This document shows positions 23,206 through 35,229 of a stretch of 64,000 nucleotides of DNA, one piece after another. The notes beneath the pieces are model-generated. The model searched no databases. It saw only the letters and a list, made by a program, of their open reading frames with translations, and was not told the DNA's origin. Every line of letters begins with the position of its first letter. The stretch's first letter is position 1. The DNA lies in assembly GCA_951799425.1 (NCBI GenBank), contig OX637405.1, forward strand, positions 26,824,635-26,888,634. The letters are read 5' to 3'. Position numbers and translations under genes: made by a program. Origin of the DNA: Ilex aquifolium. Lineage: Eukaryota > Streptophyta > Magnoliopsida > Aquifoliales > Aquifoliaceae.

Positions 23206-25034
23206 GGGAAAATTTCATTAGCATAATTAGGTTTAAATTCAATGACACCCCCTTTCCGATTCTGAAACTTCACTGTCACCCCCTATCAGTGTTTATCGGA
23301 TTATGGTGTTAACGACGATTTTTAATTTACAAAAATACCCCTGAATATTTTATAAGGTAAATTTTATCCACACCCCTTGTAAATAGACATAACTTCAACG
23401 ACACCCCTTGTAAATAGACCTATCTTTAACAATACCCCCTCCTGATTCTGAAATTTAAATGCACTCCATTTTAGTTCTATTATATTAACCTTTAGATTGA
23501 TCAATTTAATATTTAATTTTATCAAATTAATGTCCTTTATTTAATTTAAACTAAATTAACATTTCATCTCATCTCTTCAAATCAACACAAATTGATACTT
23601 AATTTTATCAAATTAGCATTTAGTTATATTAATTTAATATTTTATTTCATCAAATTAATATTATTTATTTAATTTAACATTAAATTATCATTTAATTTCA
23701 TTAAATCAACTCCAAATTGACACTTAAATTTTTTAAATTAAAATTTAATATATTAAATAAAATATTAAATTTTATTAATTTAACATTTAACGTTATCAAA
23801 TCAATGTCAGTTATTTAATTTAACACCAAATGAACATTCAATTTCATTAAAACAACATTTAAATTTATTCAATTACCATTAAATTTTATCAAATTAAATC
23901 CAAATTAATATATAAATTTATCATATTAAGACCAAATTTATTTAATTAATATTAAATTTTGTCAAATAATATTTAAATTTTATATATGAAGGGTAATGTA
24001 TGAAGAGTGGTCAGGTGACGTTGTGGATGACAGACGATAGCAGAGAAGTTAAAAATGGATGAAATTTTGACATTGACTTTATTGATTGTAATTTATTATA
24101 GAAAAATTATTTTTAAGTATAAAATAAATTTAAAACCCTGTAATATATAACGAACAACAAAAAACATATCAAAGAGAGAACTTAGGCAATATAAAAAAAA
24201 TAAGAAATCAAAAAGTGTACCTCCTACCCAACAACTTATAATAAGATAAACTTAATGAATTAAAAGTCTAACAAGTGTTTTGTAAGAAAAGAAATTAAAA
24301 AAAATTTGCATGAAAAAAATAAAAACTAACTGCATGAAATTTTTTTTAAAAAAAAAACTGCATGAAAAAAATTAAATAAATTTGCATGAAAAAAATTAAA
24401 AGAACAATGCTATTGAGACCTAATTTGCTGACCTAATTCACTATGACCTTTGGAATGACTGTGGGGGCCATCGAATATTGAAACTTGGTGTTGATCTAAT
24501 GATTTTACTGAAGCCACATCATAATATCAGCAAATTAGGTTAGATTTTTATGTCCAAATAGTATTACTCAAATTAAAAATATTTTTCATGAAAAAAATAA
24601 AAAAAAAACTGCATGAAATTTTTATAAAAAATCTACATGAAAAACATTTACAAATCTGCAAGAATTTTTTTATTAGGTAGTGATCGATCACTGTGAGAAC
24701 GAGTAGAAGAATAATGACTGATTTCAGTCTCCTATGTCTTCCAACAACTTCATATCGTTTGGATCTTCACAAACAACAAAATGTGTGGTATATATATAGA
24801 GAAAATTGTTGAGAGTATTTTAGTATATTTACATAAGGAAGGGTAATTTTGACATTTTTAGAAAATTCATAGTCAAATAGTTACTTTTTGTACTGATAGA
24901 GTTAAAAATTACCATTAAGGGATGTCTTTGATTTGAAAGTGTAAACTAGAAGGGGGTGCAGTGAAGTTTCAAAATCAGAAGAGGGTGTCATTGAATTTAA
25001 ACCTAACTAGAGTGAGTGTGAATGAAATTTTTCC
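23206..25034. mobile_element. Mutator-like non-autonomous element
   Basis: The ends are long imperfect inverted repeats (GGGAAAATTTCATT at the left, its complement ending TTTTTCC at the right) with GACACCCCC-type blocks. A perfect 9-bp duplication, TTAAATTTT, flanks them at 23197-23205 and 25035-25043. It shares terminal style with the element at 3512-4471. The interior is AT-rich with repeated AAATTAATATTT words, has no transposase, and carries a second small MITE at 24402-24569. Confidence 0.8.
24402..24569. mobile_element. 168-bp MITE with 9-bp target duplication
   Basis: The ends match as inverted repeats of about 18 bp (GAACAATGCTATTGAGAC against GAGTAATACTATTTGGAC), and inner CTAATTTGCTGA words are also inverted. 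A perfect 9-bp AAATTAAAA duplication lies at 24393-24401 and 24570-24578. It is nested in the larger Mutator-like element. Confidence 0.75.
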
Positions 25035-25221
25035 TTAAATTTTACGTTTTATGCTCCGTTTGGTAAGAATGATGGAAAGTAGGAAGAATGGAAAGTATGA
25101 GGAGTACACTTTTTATCCTTAAAAGATGGAAAGTAGAAATGATATGCTTTCATTCCTTTGTGTTTGGTAAGATGGGTGTAAAATAAAAATGACTACTTTT
25201 TTTTTTTGTGCTGGCTAAGAT

Positions 25222-25537
25222 TAGGGGTGACAATCGAGTCGTGTCGTATCGTGTCAGATTCGTGTTGAGTCATTACGGGTTTGTGTCGACTATTAGTCAA
25301 ATCTAACTCAATTCATTTAATTAATTGTGTCGTGTCGAACTGCGAGTTGACATGTTTATTTTCGTGTTCGTGTTCGTGTTGACCCACATAAACTTTGGAA
25401 TAAAAAATTTAACGCTAATATTCTATCTTCAATTATATTTCTTGTTCGCGTGTCAGGTCATTTTCAAGTTCGTGTCATAAAATTCGTGTCGAGTTCGATT
25501 CGTGTCATCGTGTTGAGTCGAGAGTTTTCATCCCTAA
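25222..25537. mobile_element. hAT-like MITE
   Basis: The ends TAGGGGTGACAA and TTTTCATCCCTA are inverted repeats followed by CGTGTCGTAT-type words. They are flanked by CTAAGAT at 25215-25221 and 25538-25544, which is an imperfect 8-bp duplication. An 8-bp target duplication and these ends fit hAT elements. Confidence 0.65.
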
Positions 25538-25630
25538 CTAAGATGGAATTTTTTTTTTAATTTAATTTTTTTTTAAATTTTTTAAAAATATATAGAAATA
25601 CATATTTTATCATTGTATTTTTATATGAAA

Positions 25631-25631
25631 T

Positions 25632-25664
<33 letters not shown>
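25631..25664. repeat. TA microsatellite
   Basis: About 16 tandem TA units. Confidence 0.9.
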
Positions 25665-25665
<1 letters not shown>

Positions 25666-25880
25666 AAAGATATATAGACAAATAAGATACATCTCAACAC
25701 AAATAATTAATTTTTCATCCACTTTCCTTCCGATTTTGGAAAGATTATTTTGGTGAGTTGGAAAGAAAGTTAATCCATTTATTTTTTCATCCCTCTTATT
25801 TTTCTTCCTTATCAAACATGATATTTTATTTATTTCTCAAATTTTCTATTTTTTTATTTTTTTATCATACCAAATGAAGT

Positions 25881-26845
25881 ATTACTGTACTTGCAGACAC
25901 GCATCATGACTAGTTCTAAGAGTCTTTCTTGTTTGTGACCTGGAAAAAAACAAAAGCAGAGTCTGTTATTTCCAATCTTAGAAAAATAAATCTCTAACAA
26001 AAGTGGCCGTATATAATATATCCAAACTTAGAATAAGAAATCCTTAACAAAGTGCTACGGCTACTCACCTCTTCTCAACCACAACAAATTTTGCGCGTGC
26101 ATTACAATCACATCCCTCCAATCTCCTACAATAATTGATGTGACATTGATTGTGTCACTGTTACATTCAATATTTACTCACGTCAATAAGTGTAATTTGG
26201 GTGGATAAATCTAAAATCAATTCGAGTGTAATATAAAATTACTAGCAATAATTTCATATCTAAAGATACTCTATAATAATCATATAATATTTATATTTTA
26301 AATAATAATTTATTTTTTTAATTATACAATTGAAAATTGAAGTGCATATATAAAAAAAATAAAGAGAGCTAAGAGTGAGAGTGAAGAAACAGATAAGTAT
26401 GGATTAATGAAGTTAAGTCTGTAAGTTGAATTGTCTAACATTGAGACTTGTGTCAAGAAAATGAAGTTTTTTAAGTGGAAAAAAATTTTGGTTATGAATT
26501 TTATACCATTAGATCAAAATAGATAAAAATTGGATCAATTTTGATAATTATTATGCTTTTATAAGTTGAAAATTTAATTTCCTAACTGTAATACTGGATA
26601 AAATTTATCTGAATTAATATTTTCAATATATAAATTAGGTATGAACTATATTTGTACAATATTCATAGTGGGATATTGAGTTTTTAGGATCTAACTCAAA
26701 TCCAATTTGAAAATGGATTCGAATTCAAATCGTTGAATCATAATTCTAAATTGAATTACATAATTTGAGAGTTAAATTTGTGTATAAACCGAGTTGAACA
26801 TATATTAAATCTAAATTTTAGCTCGATTTGTTTAACACAAAAATA
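25881..26845. other. Gene-free AT-rich DNA left of ALS3 copy B
   Basis: No coding region or recognisable repeat is seen. If the 25-kb duplication is real, this stretch either ends the first unit or matches sequence left of the window. Confidence 0.5.
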
Positions 26846-27766
26846 AAACCCATCTTCAATACAAAATGATCAAATTAAAAAGTTTTATTTATTTATTTTT
26901 TGGGGAGGACGAGGGAGACTTGAACCCTTAACTTCAAGATGACAAAGCCTTCATAAGTCTATAATTAAATTAAAGAGTTCGAATTAAATTTAAATTTGAG
27001 GTTGAACTTTTTTTAGGGTAAATATTTAAATTTAAATGTAAAGTTTCAAAATTTAGTATCATATTTGTATTTTTTATCCAATAAAAAAATGATGCATGTG
27101 AATTTTTTTTGTTTTATTATTTTTAATTAAAGATTATAAATTATTAAAATTAAATTAACGATTGCATATGAACTTCGACACGCGCGATATGCCAACAAGA
27201 AGGGATCGACTATGGTACTGATGGTCCCGTAGATTTATAATTTTTATGGGTAAAGATACAATTTGGAGGTTTTAGTTTGAAAAAAAAGTTAAAATTGGTG
27301 TTAAAAAATATAATTTTTTGGCATCACATTATAATTTTCTGAGATAAAATTATAAACTTTGAAATTAAGTTATAATTTTTTAAAGTATTTAATATCGACC
27401 TTAACATTTTTAAGATTGATCATAGATACTTTAAAAATTAATCCTAAATATTAGGAACGATCTTAAAATATTTAAAATCGAACCTAAATACTCTAAAAAT
27501 TTATAACTTAATTTTCAAAAATTTATAAACTGTCCCCAAACTTATCCCCCAACAAGTGTGGGGTACCTTTTCGTATTAGGCCGTACGTACGTCCCATTAC
27601 TTTCTCGGGGAAATCACTTTCCTCGCAATCTACTCAGACCCAAATCATATGCCCACTTCCTTTTTCTCAGGTACAAACTCCACAAGATGCTTCATTTTTC
27701 ACCCCATCAGGGGAAGGTCGTTTCTATACACATCTGTATCTATATATATATATATATATATTCACC

Positions 27767-27841
27767 ATGGGATCTCCTGTATACATTCATTTACAGCTTA
27801 TTTGCATAATCAAGCAACCCAGGAATCGCATCTGTTCATAG
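27767..27841 (+). CDS. Upstream ORF in the ALS3 copy B leader
   Basis: This is the copy B counterpart of the ORF at 4862-4936: 24 codons, strong start context, and a stop 41 bases before the ALS3 ATG. The preceding TA repeat is shorter than in copy A. Confidence 0.45.
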   Translation: MGSPVYIHLQLICIIKQPRNRICS

Positions 27842-27882
27842 TTTGTTCATCTTTGGGGTAGGAGGTGAAGTGGGTTTTGGCC

Positions 27883-29881
27883 ATGGATTTGGAATGGCTG
27901 TTGGAGTACTTGAAGGGTATGTTGAAGCCAACTTTGGCTCTTGTTGTGGTGCTCATGGCTGTGATATTGTCATATATGCAGAAGTTGGGTTTGGGGGGTG
28001 AAATGGTTTATTCAATCTTCAGAGCTTTTCTTCAGCTCTCTATTATTGGGTTTGTTCTTCAGTTTATTTTCACCCAGAAGAACGTTGGCTGGATTGTCCT
28101 CGCTTACCTTTTCATGGTATGCTTCTCTTCTCTTTTCTCTCTCTCTCTCTCGTTGACTGGTGAAAAAATGTTAGAGGAAATAGAAGGAACTTCTGAATAT
28201 TATTGTTGGCTGTTGGTTTGGTTTACTTTAATTTCATGGGTTGGGTCAATTCTATTAAGCGAAACGTTGATCCAATGGACTTTAACTGAGAGGTGGTTAT
28301 TGTTCCCAAATGTTATCTTATTTTCTTGCTTTCACAAGCAACCAGATGGGAATTTTATTCTTTTTCTGGAGTTTTATATTCTGGGTTATTCCTCATGGTT
28401 TTTCTTTGTTGAAAACCAGAGTTTTGGTTTTTGTATTGACTGTCAATGTTGGACTATGGTGAAGAATTTGGCTTGAATTTGAGAGAATTTTTGATGGTGA
28501 AGAACAAGGAAAAATGGGACTTATTTGTATTTAAATTAAATTTGATATGCTCAATTGCATGTTACTATTCCAACCATCCATAATCTGTAGTGAATTCATA
28601 ATCTGAGGATGTGAACCTGTTTTTATTGGCAGATACTCTGTCTGTATGGGGGCTTTGTATGATTTTGTTACCGTTAGTGAATTAGTTTGTAGGGAGATAT
28701 GACTATGATACTAATATAACCCATTAACACCTGCAACTGCAAGTGGTCTTGCTAACCACTGAGCACTTGATTCCTTCAGTACAGTCCTTACTAAATAAAT
28801 TTGGGGCATTAGTTTTGATTTCTTTTTCTTGTTATCTTTTAGTATTTTGAATGAATTTTTTCCTGTGATGAATGATGATTGATTGCTTATGAGTTATGAG
28901 AATCAGAGAGGCTTATCACTTCAATTGCATTGCATGATCGTGCCCTTGCAGGTTTGTGTTGCTGGTTATACAGCGGGCCAACGCGCCAAACATGTCCCTC
29001 GTGGGAAGTATGTTGCAGGAGCCTCCATTCTGGCTGGAACAGCAGTGACAATGTTCTTGTTAGTTTTGCTGAATGTTTTCCCTTTCACTCCACAGTACAT
29101 CATCCCTGTTGCTGGGATGATGGTTGGCAATGCAATGACGGTGACTGGGGTTACAATGAAAAGACTCCGAGATGACATCAAGACACAATTGAGCCTGGTA
29201 GGTCCTAATAACTGAACACTAATGGAAGATCTTTATACTATTTGGTAGATTGGCCTTATTGAATTTTTTCGCAAGACTTCATTTAACTTTCGTCTGGAGA
29301 CAAACATATTGGCCCAAGTCTTCCGTCTGAATGTTTCTAATCTGATAACTTCCTATCATGAAACTGTGGGCCGATCATCTGTATAGATTAGGAAAATTGT
29401 GTATGAATGTCAATGACAACGCTCTATCCTCCATTTGCTTTATACTAATTGAATGTGCTCATTAACTAACCGACAATGTTCTATTATCTGATTATCAAGT
29501 CATCCCCATGGGTTAAAATAGCTTTCACGATTTGGCATCACAACTTCATATGATTTCATATTGCAGGTGGAGACAGCATTGGCTCTTGGGGCCACTCCCC
29601 GTCAAGCAACGCATCAGCAAGTGAAAAGGTCTCTTGTTATTGCACTCTCCCCTGTTTTGGACAATGCCAAGACCGTTGGTCTCATATCACTTCCTGGTGC
29701 AATGACTGGCCTTATAATGGGAGGAGCTTCTCCAGTGGAGGCCATTCGGTTGCAGATTGTCGTAATGAACATGCTTCTTGGGGCTTCAACTGTTAGCAGT
29801 ATCATGTCGACGTACCTCTGTTGGCCTGCCTTCTTTACCAAAGCCTACCAGCTAGAAACAAAGGTGTTTATGTCGGATTGA
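27883..29881 (+). CDS. ALS3: ALS3/STAR2-like UPF0014 membrane protein, copy B (3 exons)
   Basis: The exons are 27883-28116, 28952-29197 and 29567-29881, giving 264 residues, with GT-AG phase-0 introns at exactly the positions of copy A. It is the membrane subunit of the STAR1/STAR2-type transporter family, as recognised from the whole sequence (GYTAGQRAKHVPRGKY, MTVTGVTMKRLRDD, ETALALGATPRQA). By eye I count about 12 substitutions from copy A in 795 bases, and only residues 50 and 158 differ (Leu here). From memory, the Leu states match other plant ALS3 proteins, so copy B may be closer to the ancestral state. Intron 1 is compact (835 bp). The gene appears intact. Confidence 0.93.
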
Positions 29882-29909
29882 GAATTTCCTGATCTTCGTT
29901 CACTATGAT

Positions 29910-30086
29910 CATCGCCCTTAACTCTATCGACCAATTCATGAATAGGAGAAGCAATACAGGCATCAAGAGCTTAGTAGTTGGATTTTGCTTTGGACCAAAT
30001 CTAGTTCTGAATCACATAACAGAGTCACTAAGCCTAGAGGCTATCTACAACACAAGAAATTGTATAATGTGCAATTTAGTTACTTT

Positions 30087-30118
<32 letters not shown>

Positions 30119-30299
30119 ACAGTAATTGCAAATGTTGGTCATGTATCCATTTGATCAATATTTTCGTTGTGCCTATCAGGCATATTCCTTTAATCCATAC
30201 CTTCCAAGAAGACAAGAGTGAGTACAAGTTTCTTCAACAGAAACAAATTGCAATCCATTTTCTATCCATTTTGCCATCTTATTTTAATTTTCAAAATGA
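29910..30299. other. Spacer with CT microsatellite
   Basis: This is sequence downstream of ALS3 copy B with no homologue in copy A. It has a CT repeat of about 14 units at 30089-30117. The left part may be untranslated sequence; the right part approaches the Mutator relic. Confidence 0.5.
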
Positions 30300-32429
30300 T
30301 ACTTAGTGACCCGATAAAATATGAATTGCACACAAGCAGTTATGGGTAAAAACCTAGCACCTTGGAGAACACTATTAAAAACTTTAGAAATGTTGGTTGT
30401 CATTATACTATATTTTCGTTCACCATCATGGGTTAATGTTCACTTCTCCACTTGTATTCTGTTCAAGTATTCTTCCGCTTCTTCTTTGACATTGCTTATC
30501 TGGGTCATCAGCTCATCGAGCTTGTGAATCTGTCGTGTTTTGTCAGGCCTCCACATGAGATCATATAAATGGGTATCTTTGAACTGTGTATTAAAATTAC
30601 TACACACATCCCTAAAATAAAAGCGATGATAAGCATGTGGTGGATGCCACCCAAAATTTTTCATGTTCACAGCCGAAATGATTCCCGTGTGCCTATCAGA
30701 AATTAAACATATCTTTTATCAATGTTTAAGAATTATCCGCTGAAGGTAATATAGAAAAAAACACAAACTTGATTGATTCTCCTCTTCTACGATAGCAAAT
30801 ACAATGGGAAACAATTGTTTATTAGAATCAAAACTCGTTGCCACTAACAACTTTTACATATACTTACCACACAGAAATGTTCCATTAATACTAACAACAG
30901 GTCAACAATTTTTAAACCATTTAATGATGGCTTTGAATGATCAGAGTACTCAACAAAAAATATTATATTCATTAGATTCATAGTTGTATCGCCACTTGAC
31001 AATCAAGCCAGGATTGTACTTCTTGATGACACCCAAAAATTTAGACAACATGTCATACGACGAGTCCCAATCACAAAAAATCATAACAATAGCTTGTTCC
31101 TCGCAATCCAAGCTTTCTTGTAGGAGATATCATACTTAAAATTTTCCTTTTTATTTTTTTGAATTGTTGACATTTTCGTTTGCGGGGTATCATCAACAAG
31201 TCCCAATATATTATGACATATGAAGTCAAAATCTAACTGTATGTGGTCACAATTCATTAAAGGGTAGAAATAGCTATGAGGTCTATCATATTTCGTGGTT
31301 TAAAAATTTTTGAACTTTTTCCTAAAATAAGCACGTAGTCTCCAGTTGTAGTTAGGCTGCAAGTACATGTTGCACTGTACAACCCACACTATTGTGTTCG
31401 TCTCCACCACGACATAATCCTGATTCAATTTGATGGAATACCATTTAACTTCCCTAATCAATGCAACTTTATCCTTAAAAACCTACCATTCGCCAACTCT
31501 ATCTTTACCGGATCCCACAAATTCAATTCAGCAGATGGTACTAAGCTATCTGCATCAAAATACTCATCAAATTCAATGTTTGTGAAGAAAGGAGAGTAAT
31601 GCTTAAGCATCCGAACCTCTCCGCTAGCCTCAATTTGTTCACCATTCCCATCATTGTCATCTGGCTCATCAATAATTAATTCCTCATACTCTTTTTCTTC
31701 TTCATCAGAGATATTTGTACGATTATTTACAGACATTTCTTCATATTTTCGGATTGGGCTTTGTTGCATTACTAGTTGATGGACATCATCTTGTTCACCC
31801 AATTCAATCCCCTCCTCACCTATTTGAAAATTATGACTCATTGGGTTTGAGTACCCATCATATGTAGCAGACCCAAAATGTTAGTGGGTGTAGGAGTACT
31901 GCCTAGACTCTTCCATTAACTACATCCCCACGGGAGTGGAACATTCACCCGTCAACCTAGAAGTTGGAAATGTCGAGTTACCTATCTCTCACATGAGCAA
32001 CTCAGTGTAAGACATGGTAGTGGTGGTTAGTCACCCCCCGGTCTAACTACTGCCTATGAAAGCATTGATGTCCTTTGTCTTCACGTACAAAGCAACACTA
32101 GCCATGCTAGGGTTGTCGACTACCACATTAACGAAAGAAGTAACAAGTTCATCCTTCACAATTTTCAATCTGACATATGTATTCATGTTTGGTCCTGCTC
32201 CTAGTGTAAATGGATATCTACATGTCAACCTCAACTTGTTATGCAACCTGTCCAACCCTATTACAGTGTAAATTTTACTTAACAACTCCGATAGTTTTGT
32301 GCCACTTTTTATAACAATTCCACTTTTGGGAGGAGAATCGTAGAATAAATCCTCTGATCTATATTTCATTCGTCCACCCCAATTAAACAAATTGTAACTT
32401 GTTTTCCCATCATTTAAAATATGTTCCAT
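30300..32429 (-). pseudogene. MuDR-type (Mutator-like) transposase relic
   Basis: Read on the minus strand: an N-terminal MuDR domain at 32429-32043, an acidic region at 31841-31458 (SDEEEKEYEELI), then the DNA-binding part with WRLRAYFRKKF near 31340-31310 and ISYKKAW near 31120. The C-terminal transposase part has HRFYFRDVCSNFN near 30615 and a MTTNISKVFN-like end near 30390. The order matches plant MULE transposases. Many stops between 31300 and 30600 show that it is dead. Terminal inverted repeats were not found with confidence. Confidence 0.8.
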
Positions 32430-33790
32430 TGTAGAATAAGTACCAAATTGACAAGAATCTAGGGATGGATAGAAAATGTTAATACTTGAGGAAAAATAGA
32501 TTCATATTTAAACAAAGTCCTATGAAATTTAAAGCATGCGGCATACAATAATTGATCAAATAAGAAATCTTAGAGCTTGAAGTGTACAACTAGCAAACTA
32601 AGAAACATGGAGATCAAAACAATAACAGGAAGTTTGATAAAATAATTCCCAAAAAGAGGGTAGATTTTAACATGTTATCAGGAATTCAATTTGAAATCAA
32701 ACATGTTATTAGAAAGGCAAACAATGTAGCTGATCTTTTTGCTAACAAGAGAGTAATTGATTTACATCTATAACTCTATCGCAATTATCAAGACTTTCCA
32801 ACTCAAGGATAACAATACTTTCTAACTCTATCACATTAATGAAGATGTTTATTTTGAGGAACATGGTGTTGCTTGATGACTGAGAGACATAATTACAATG
32901 CTTATACTAAGAGTGAGAGAGAGAGAGATGGTGTTGCAAAATGGTGTTGCTTGGACTTTATGGAAACTTTTATAGAACTTTAAACTTATACCAAATCTCA
33001 AACAATTTATGGAAATTTTAAGTTATGCAATTTAAATTTAAAGTTAATCTTAATTATTACTATATTCTTTTAAATTAAAAATTCAACTTCGTACAGAAGT
33101 TGAATCAGAAAGGAATGAATGAGGAATGAACAGAAGTTGAAAAACACACAAAAGGTTTCGTGTTAATTTAAATTACATTTACAAGGAGGAAGATAGAAGC
33201 AATACAGGATTGGCAAAGATGATTTCTCAAGTAAATATCATCAACAAGACAAACTATATAAGTATATAATTAAATTAACACGAAACAGTGTAAATTACAT
33301 ACTGTGGTGGACAAATTAACAGTGCAAATTACATACTGTGGTGAACAAGAATAATATCGATTAATCAGTTAGCATATTAACATGTTAAGTAGAAGGAATA
33401 ATATGAATCAATTAGCGTATCGATGAACCTGCTAAGGTCCTACTTTGTCAAGCCACAAATTAACAATGCAAATTACCACTGTTAACAGTGCAAATTAGCA
33501 TATCGATTACTCAAACCCCAAATTAATGAACAAACCCACAAACACCAGTGCATATCAATGAATCACACAACAAACACCATCATATCAATGAATCAAACCA
33601 CAAATTAACAGTGCATATCGATGAATCAAACCACAAAAATAGCCCTACACAAAATAATACTATGACAGTGAGAACATACTATGAGAGAGAGAGAGAGAGA
33701 GAAAGACAGAGACAGAGACAGAGATAGAGAGTGAGAGTGAGAGTGACAGAGAGGGAGAGAGTCAGTCACATATGAATTGGGGCACCGGTG

Positions 33791-33893
33791 GTCTTCAACG
33801 AATTAGGGGCTCCGGTGGTCTCCAACCCAGCAACTTCGGTGATCTTCAACCCAGCAACTCTGGTGATCTTCAACCCAGCAACTCCGGTGGCCA
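33791..33893 (+). repeat. 27-bp minisatellite
   Basis: Three to four tandem copies of a 27-bp unit containing CTTCAACCCAGCAACTC and GGTGATC. The small ORF that crosses it simply repeats FNPAT and is not considered a gene. Confidence 0.75.
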
Positions 33894-34159
33894 CAAAAAT
33901 TTACTCTAAAAATGGTGGTGATGCTGGGGCTGGTGGTTTCGGATGGTGGTGGTGCTGGGGCTGGTGGTTTTGGATGATGGTGGTGCTAGGGTTGTGGGAT
34001 AGTGATGGTCGTGGTGGTGGTTCGGAATAGGGGTGGTTGTGGTTTCGGATGGTGGGGGCTTTTGCGATTTCGATTTAGGGCTCGCAATTTTGGGGGAAAA
34101 TGAGAGAAAGAAGGAAGAAGGGAAAAGAAGAGAAGGAAGGCTGGGTCAGAAATCAAATG

Positions 34160-34345
34160 CATAAAACATTAGTTAGACCGACGTTTTTAGAAAAATGTTG
34201 GTTAGACTAACGTTTTTAAGTGAACTTTTTAAATTAAAAAGGTTTATTAAGATGTTGGTTGGAATGACGTTTTTACATAAAAACGTCAGTTGAACTAACG
34301 TCTTTTATCAGTAAAAACGTCAGTTCGAATGACGTTTTTAAAACT
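34160..34345. repeat. Cluster of AACGTC/GACGTT palindromic motifs
   Basis: Repeated forms of ACGTTTTTA and TAAAAACGTCAGTT occur in both orientations with GTTGGTT linkers. Such inverted arrays occur near the ends of some plant DNA transposons. The parent element is not identified; it could belong to the Mutator relic to the left. Confidence 0.6.
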
Positions 34346-35092
34346 ACATGGGTTTGAAAAATACTTTCAAAACTACTCTCTCTTCAAACTTTACTTGGTT
34401 GGAAATTGTAGTGTATCTAAGATGAGGAACACAATTGGCATCCTTGGTATTGTGGTCTCATTGTGTGGGATGTTGCCACATACTAATCAGATATTGCAAA
34501 GGGTATTTCTTGTGATGATGTGGTGATTAGGTTGGTTCAATGATTGCATGACAATAAGCATGTGGTTACCAAATGTTTGGGACTTTTTTAATATGTGTTT
34601 GCATTTCAATTGATTGAGAATGTTTATCATAATCATATCTAGTTCGTATAAGTGTGGAGCATAACTTTTTCGTCAATGTTTTGATGCGATACATAGAAAG
34701 GTTTCTCATGGTTTGCATAGATAAAATACTGTATTCCTTAAGTTGAATTTGGACGTTTGTTTACATTTAAAAATTATTGTATTCCTTAAGTTGAATCTGG
34801 ATGTCTATTTACATTTCTATTACAAAGAGTGAGTTTGGTGCCATTTCTTAATGGTCACATGTTAAATTTTGTATGTTACACTTAGAAGCTTAACAGATGC
34901 ATGTGGGATTATTGTTTTTTTCATTTTTTTTTGGTGATAAGATCACATGTACTTGTCAACTTCATTGATTTAAATGTTATTGATCACATTGAATAGTACA
35001 TACAAGCTATCACATATCTACATATCACTAAATTATCTCTTGCGGGCGTTCTTAAATTCATTTTGATAGTTCAATGAGAAAAACAAGTAGAA

Positions 35093-35229
35093 ATGGAGAA
35101 GACTTGTGAAGAGGATGACATAGAGTCCTCTATGGCTGGAGTGTTTGCGTTGCCTGGAGAACCTGCTATTTTTATTAAGGGGTTGCCTCCTTCAAGTGAT
35201 AGCACTCTTGTCTCCTGTGATATTACAAA
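35093..35229 (+). pseudogene. Host gene with Tudor-like domain, 5' part of split exon
   Basis: The ORF starts at ATG 35093 and runs 45 codons (GVFALPGEPAIFIKGLPP) until the copia insertion at 35230. Collapsing the 5-bp target site joins it in frame to the coding sequence that resumes at 42071. A start here is likely but not proven; an upstream exon is possible. The family is not named. Together with the 3' part this would encode about 200 residues. Confidence 0.6.

Larger units (their letters stand above)
25054..25880. mobile_element. Possible PIF/Harbinger-like MITE
   Basis: The left end CTCCGTTTGGTAAGAATGA and the right end ATCATACCAAATGAAG are inverted relatives, and both ends are followed by matching inner words (GGAAAG/CTTTCC). 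A target duplication is not clear. A hAT-like MITE at 25222-25537 is nested inside. The assignment is tentative. Confidence 0.4.
26846..29909 (+). repeat. Duplicated segment, copy B (ALS3 region)
   Basis: This is the direct repeat of 1901-8486, without the Harbinger-like element, the solo LTR and parts of intron 1. It preserves the pre-insertion sites of both elements. A 60-bp stretch of the leader (4588-4647 in copy A) is missing between two ACAAG words. Confidence 0.93.
32430..35092. other. Gene-poor region with simple repeats
   Basis: AT-rich DNA. About 33270-33650 repeats words such as AACAGTGCAAATTACATACT and CATATCAATGAATCA. GA repeats lie at 33680-33760, a minisatellite at 33790-33890, and AACGTC palindromes at 34160-34345. 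The stretch right before 35093 could be the promoter or leader of the split host gene. Confidence 0.5.
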
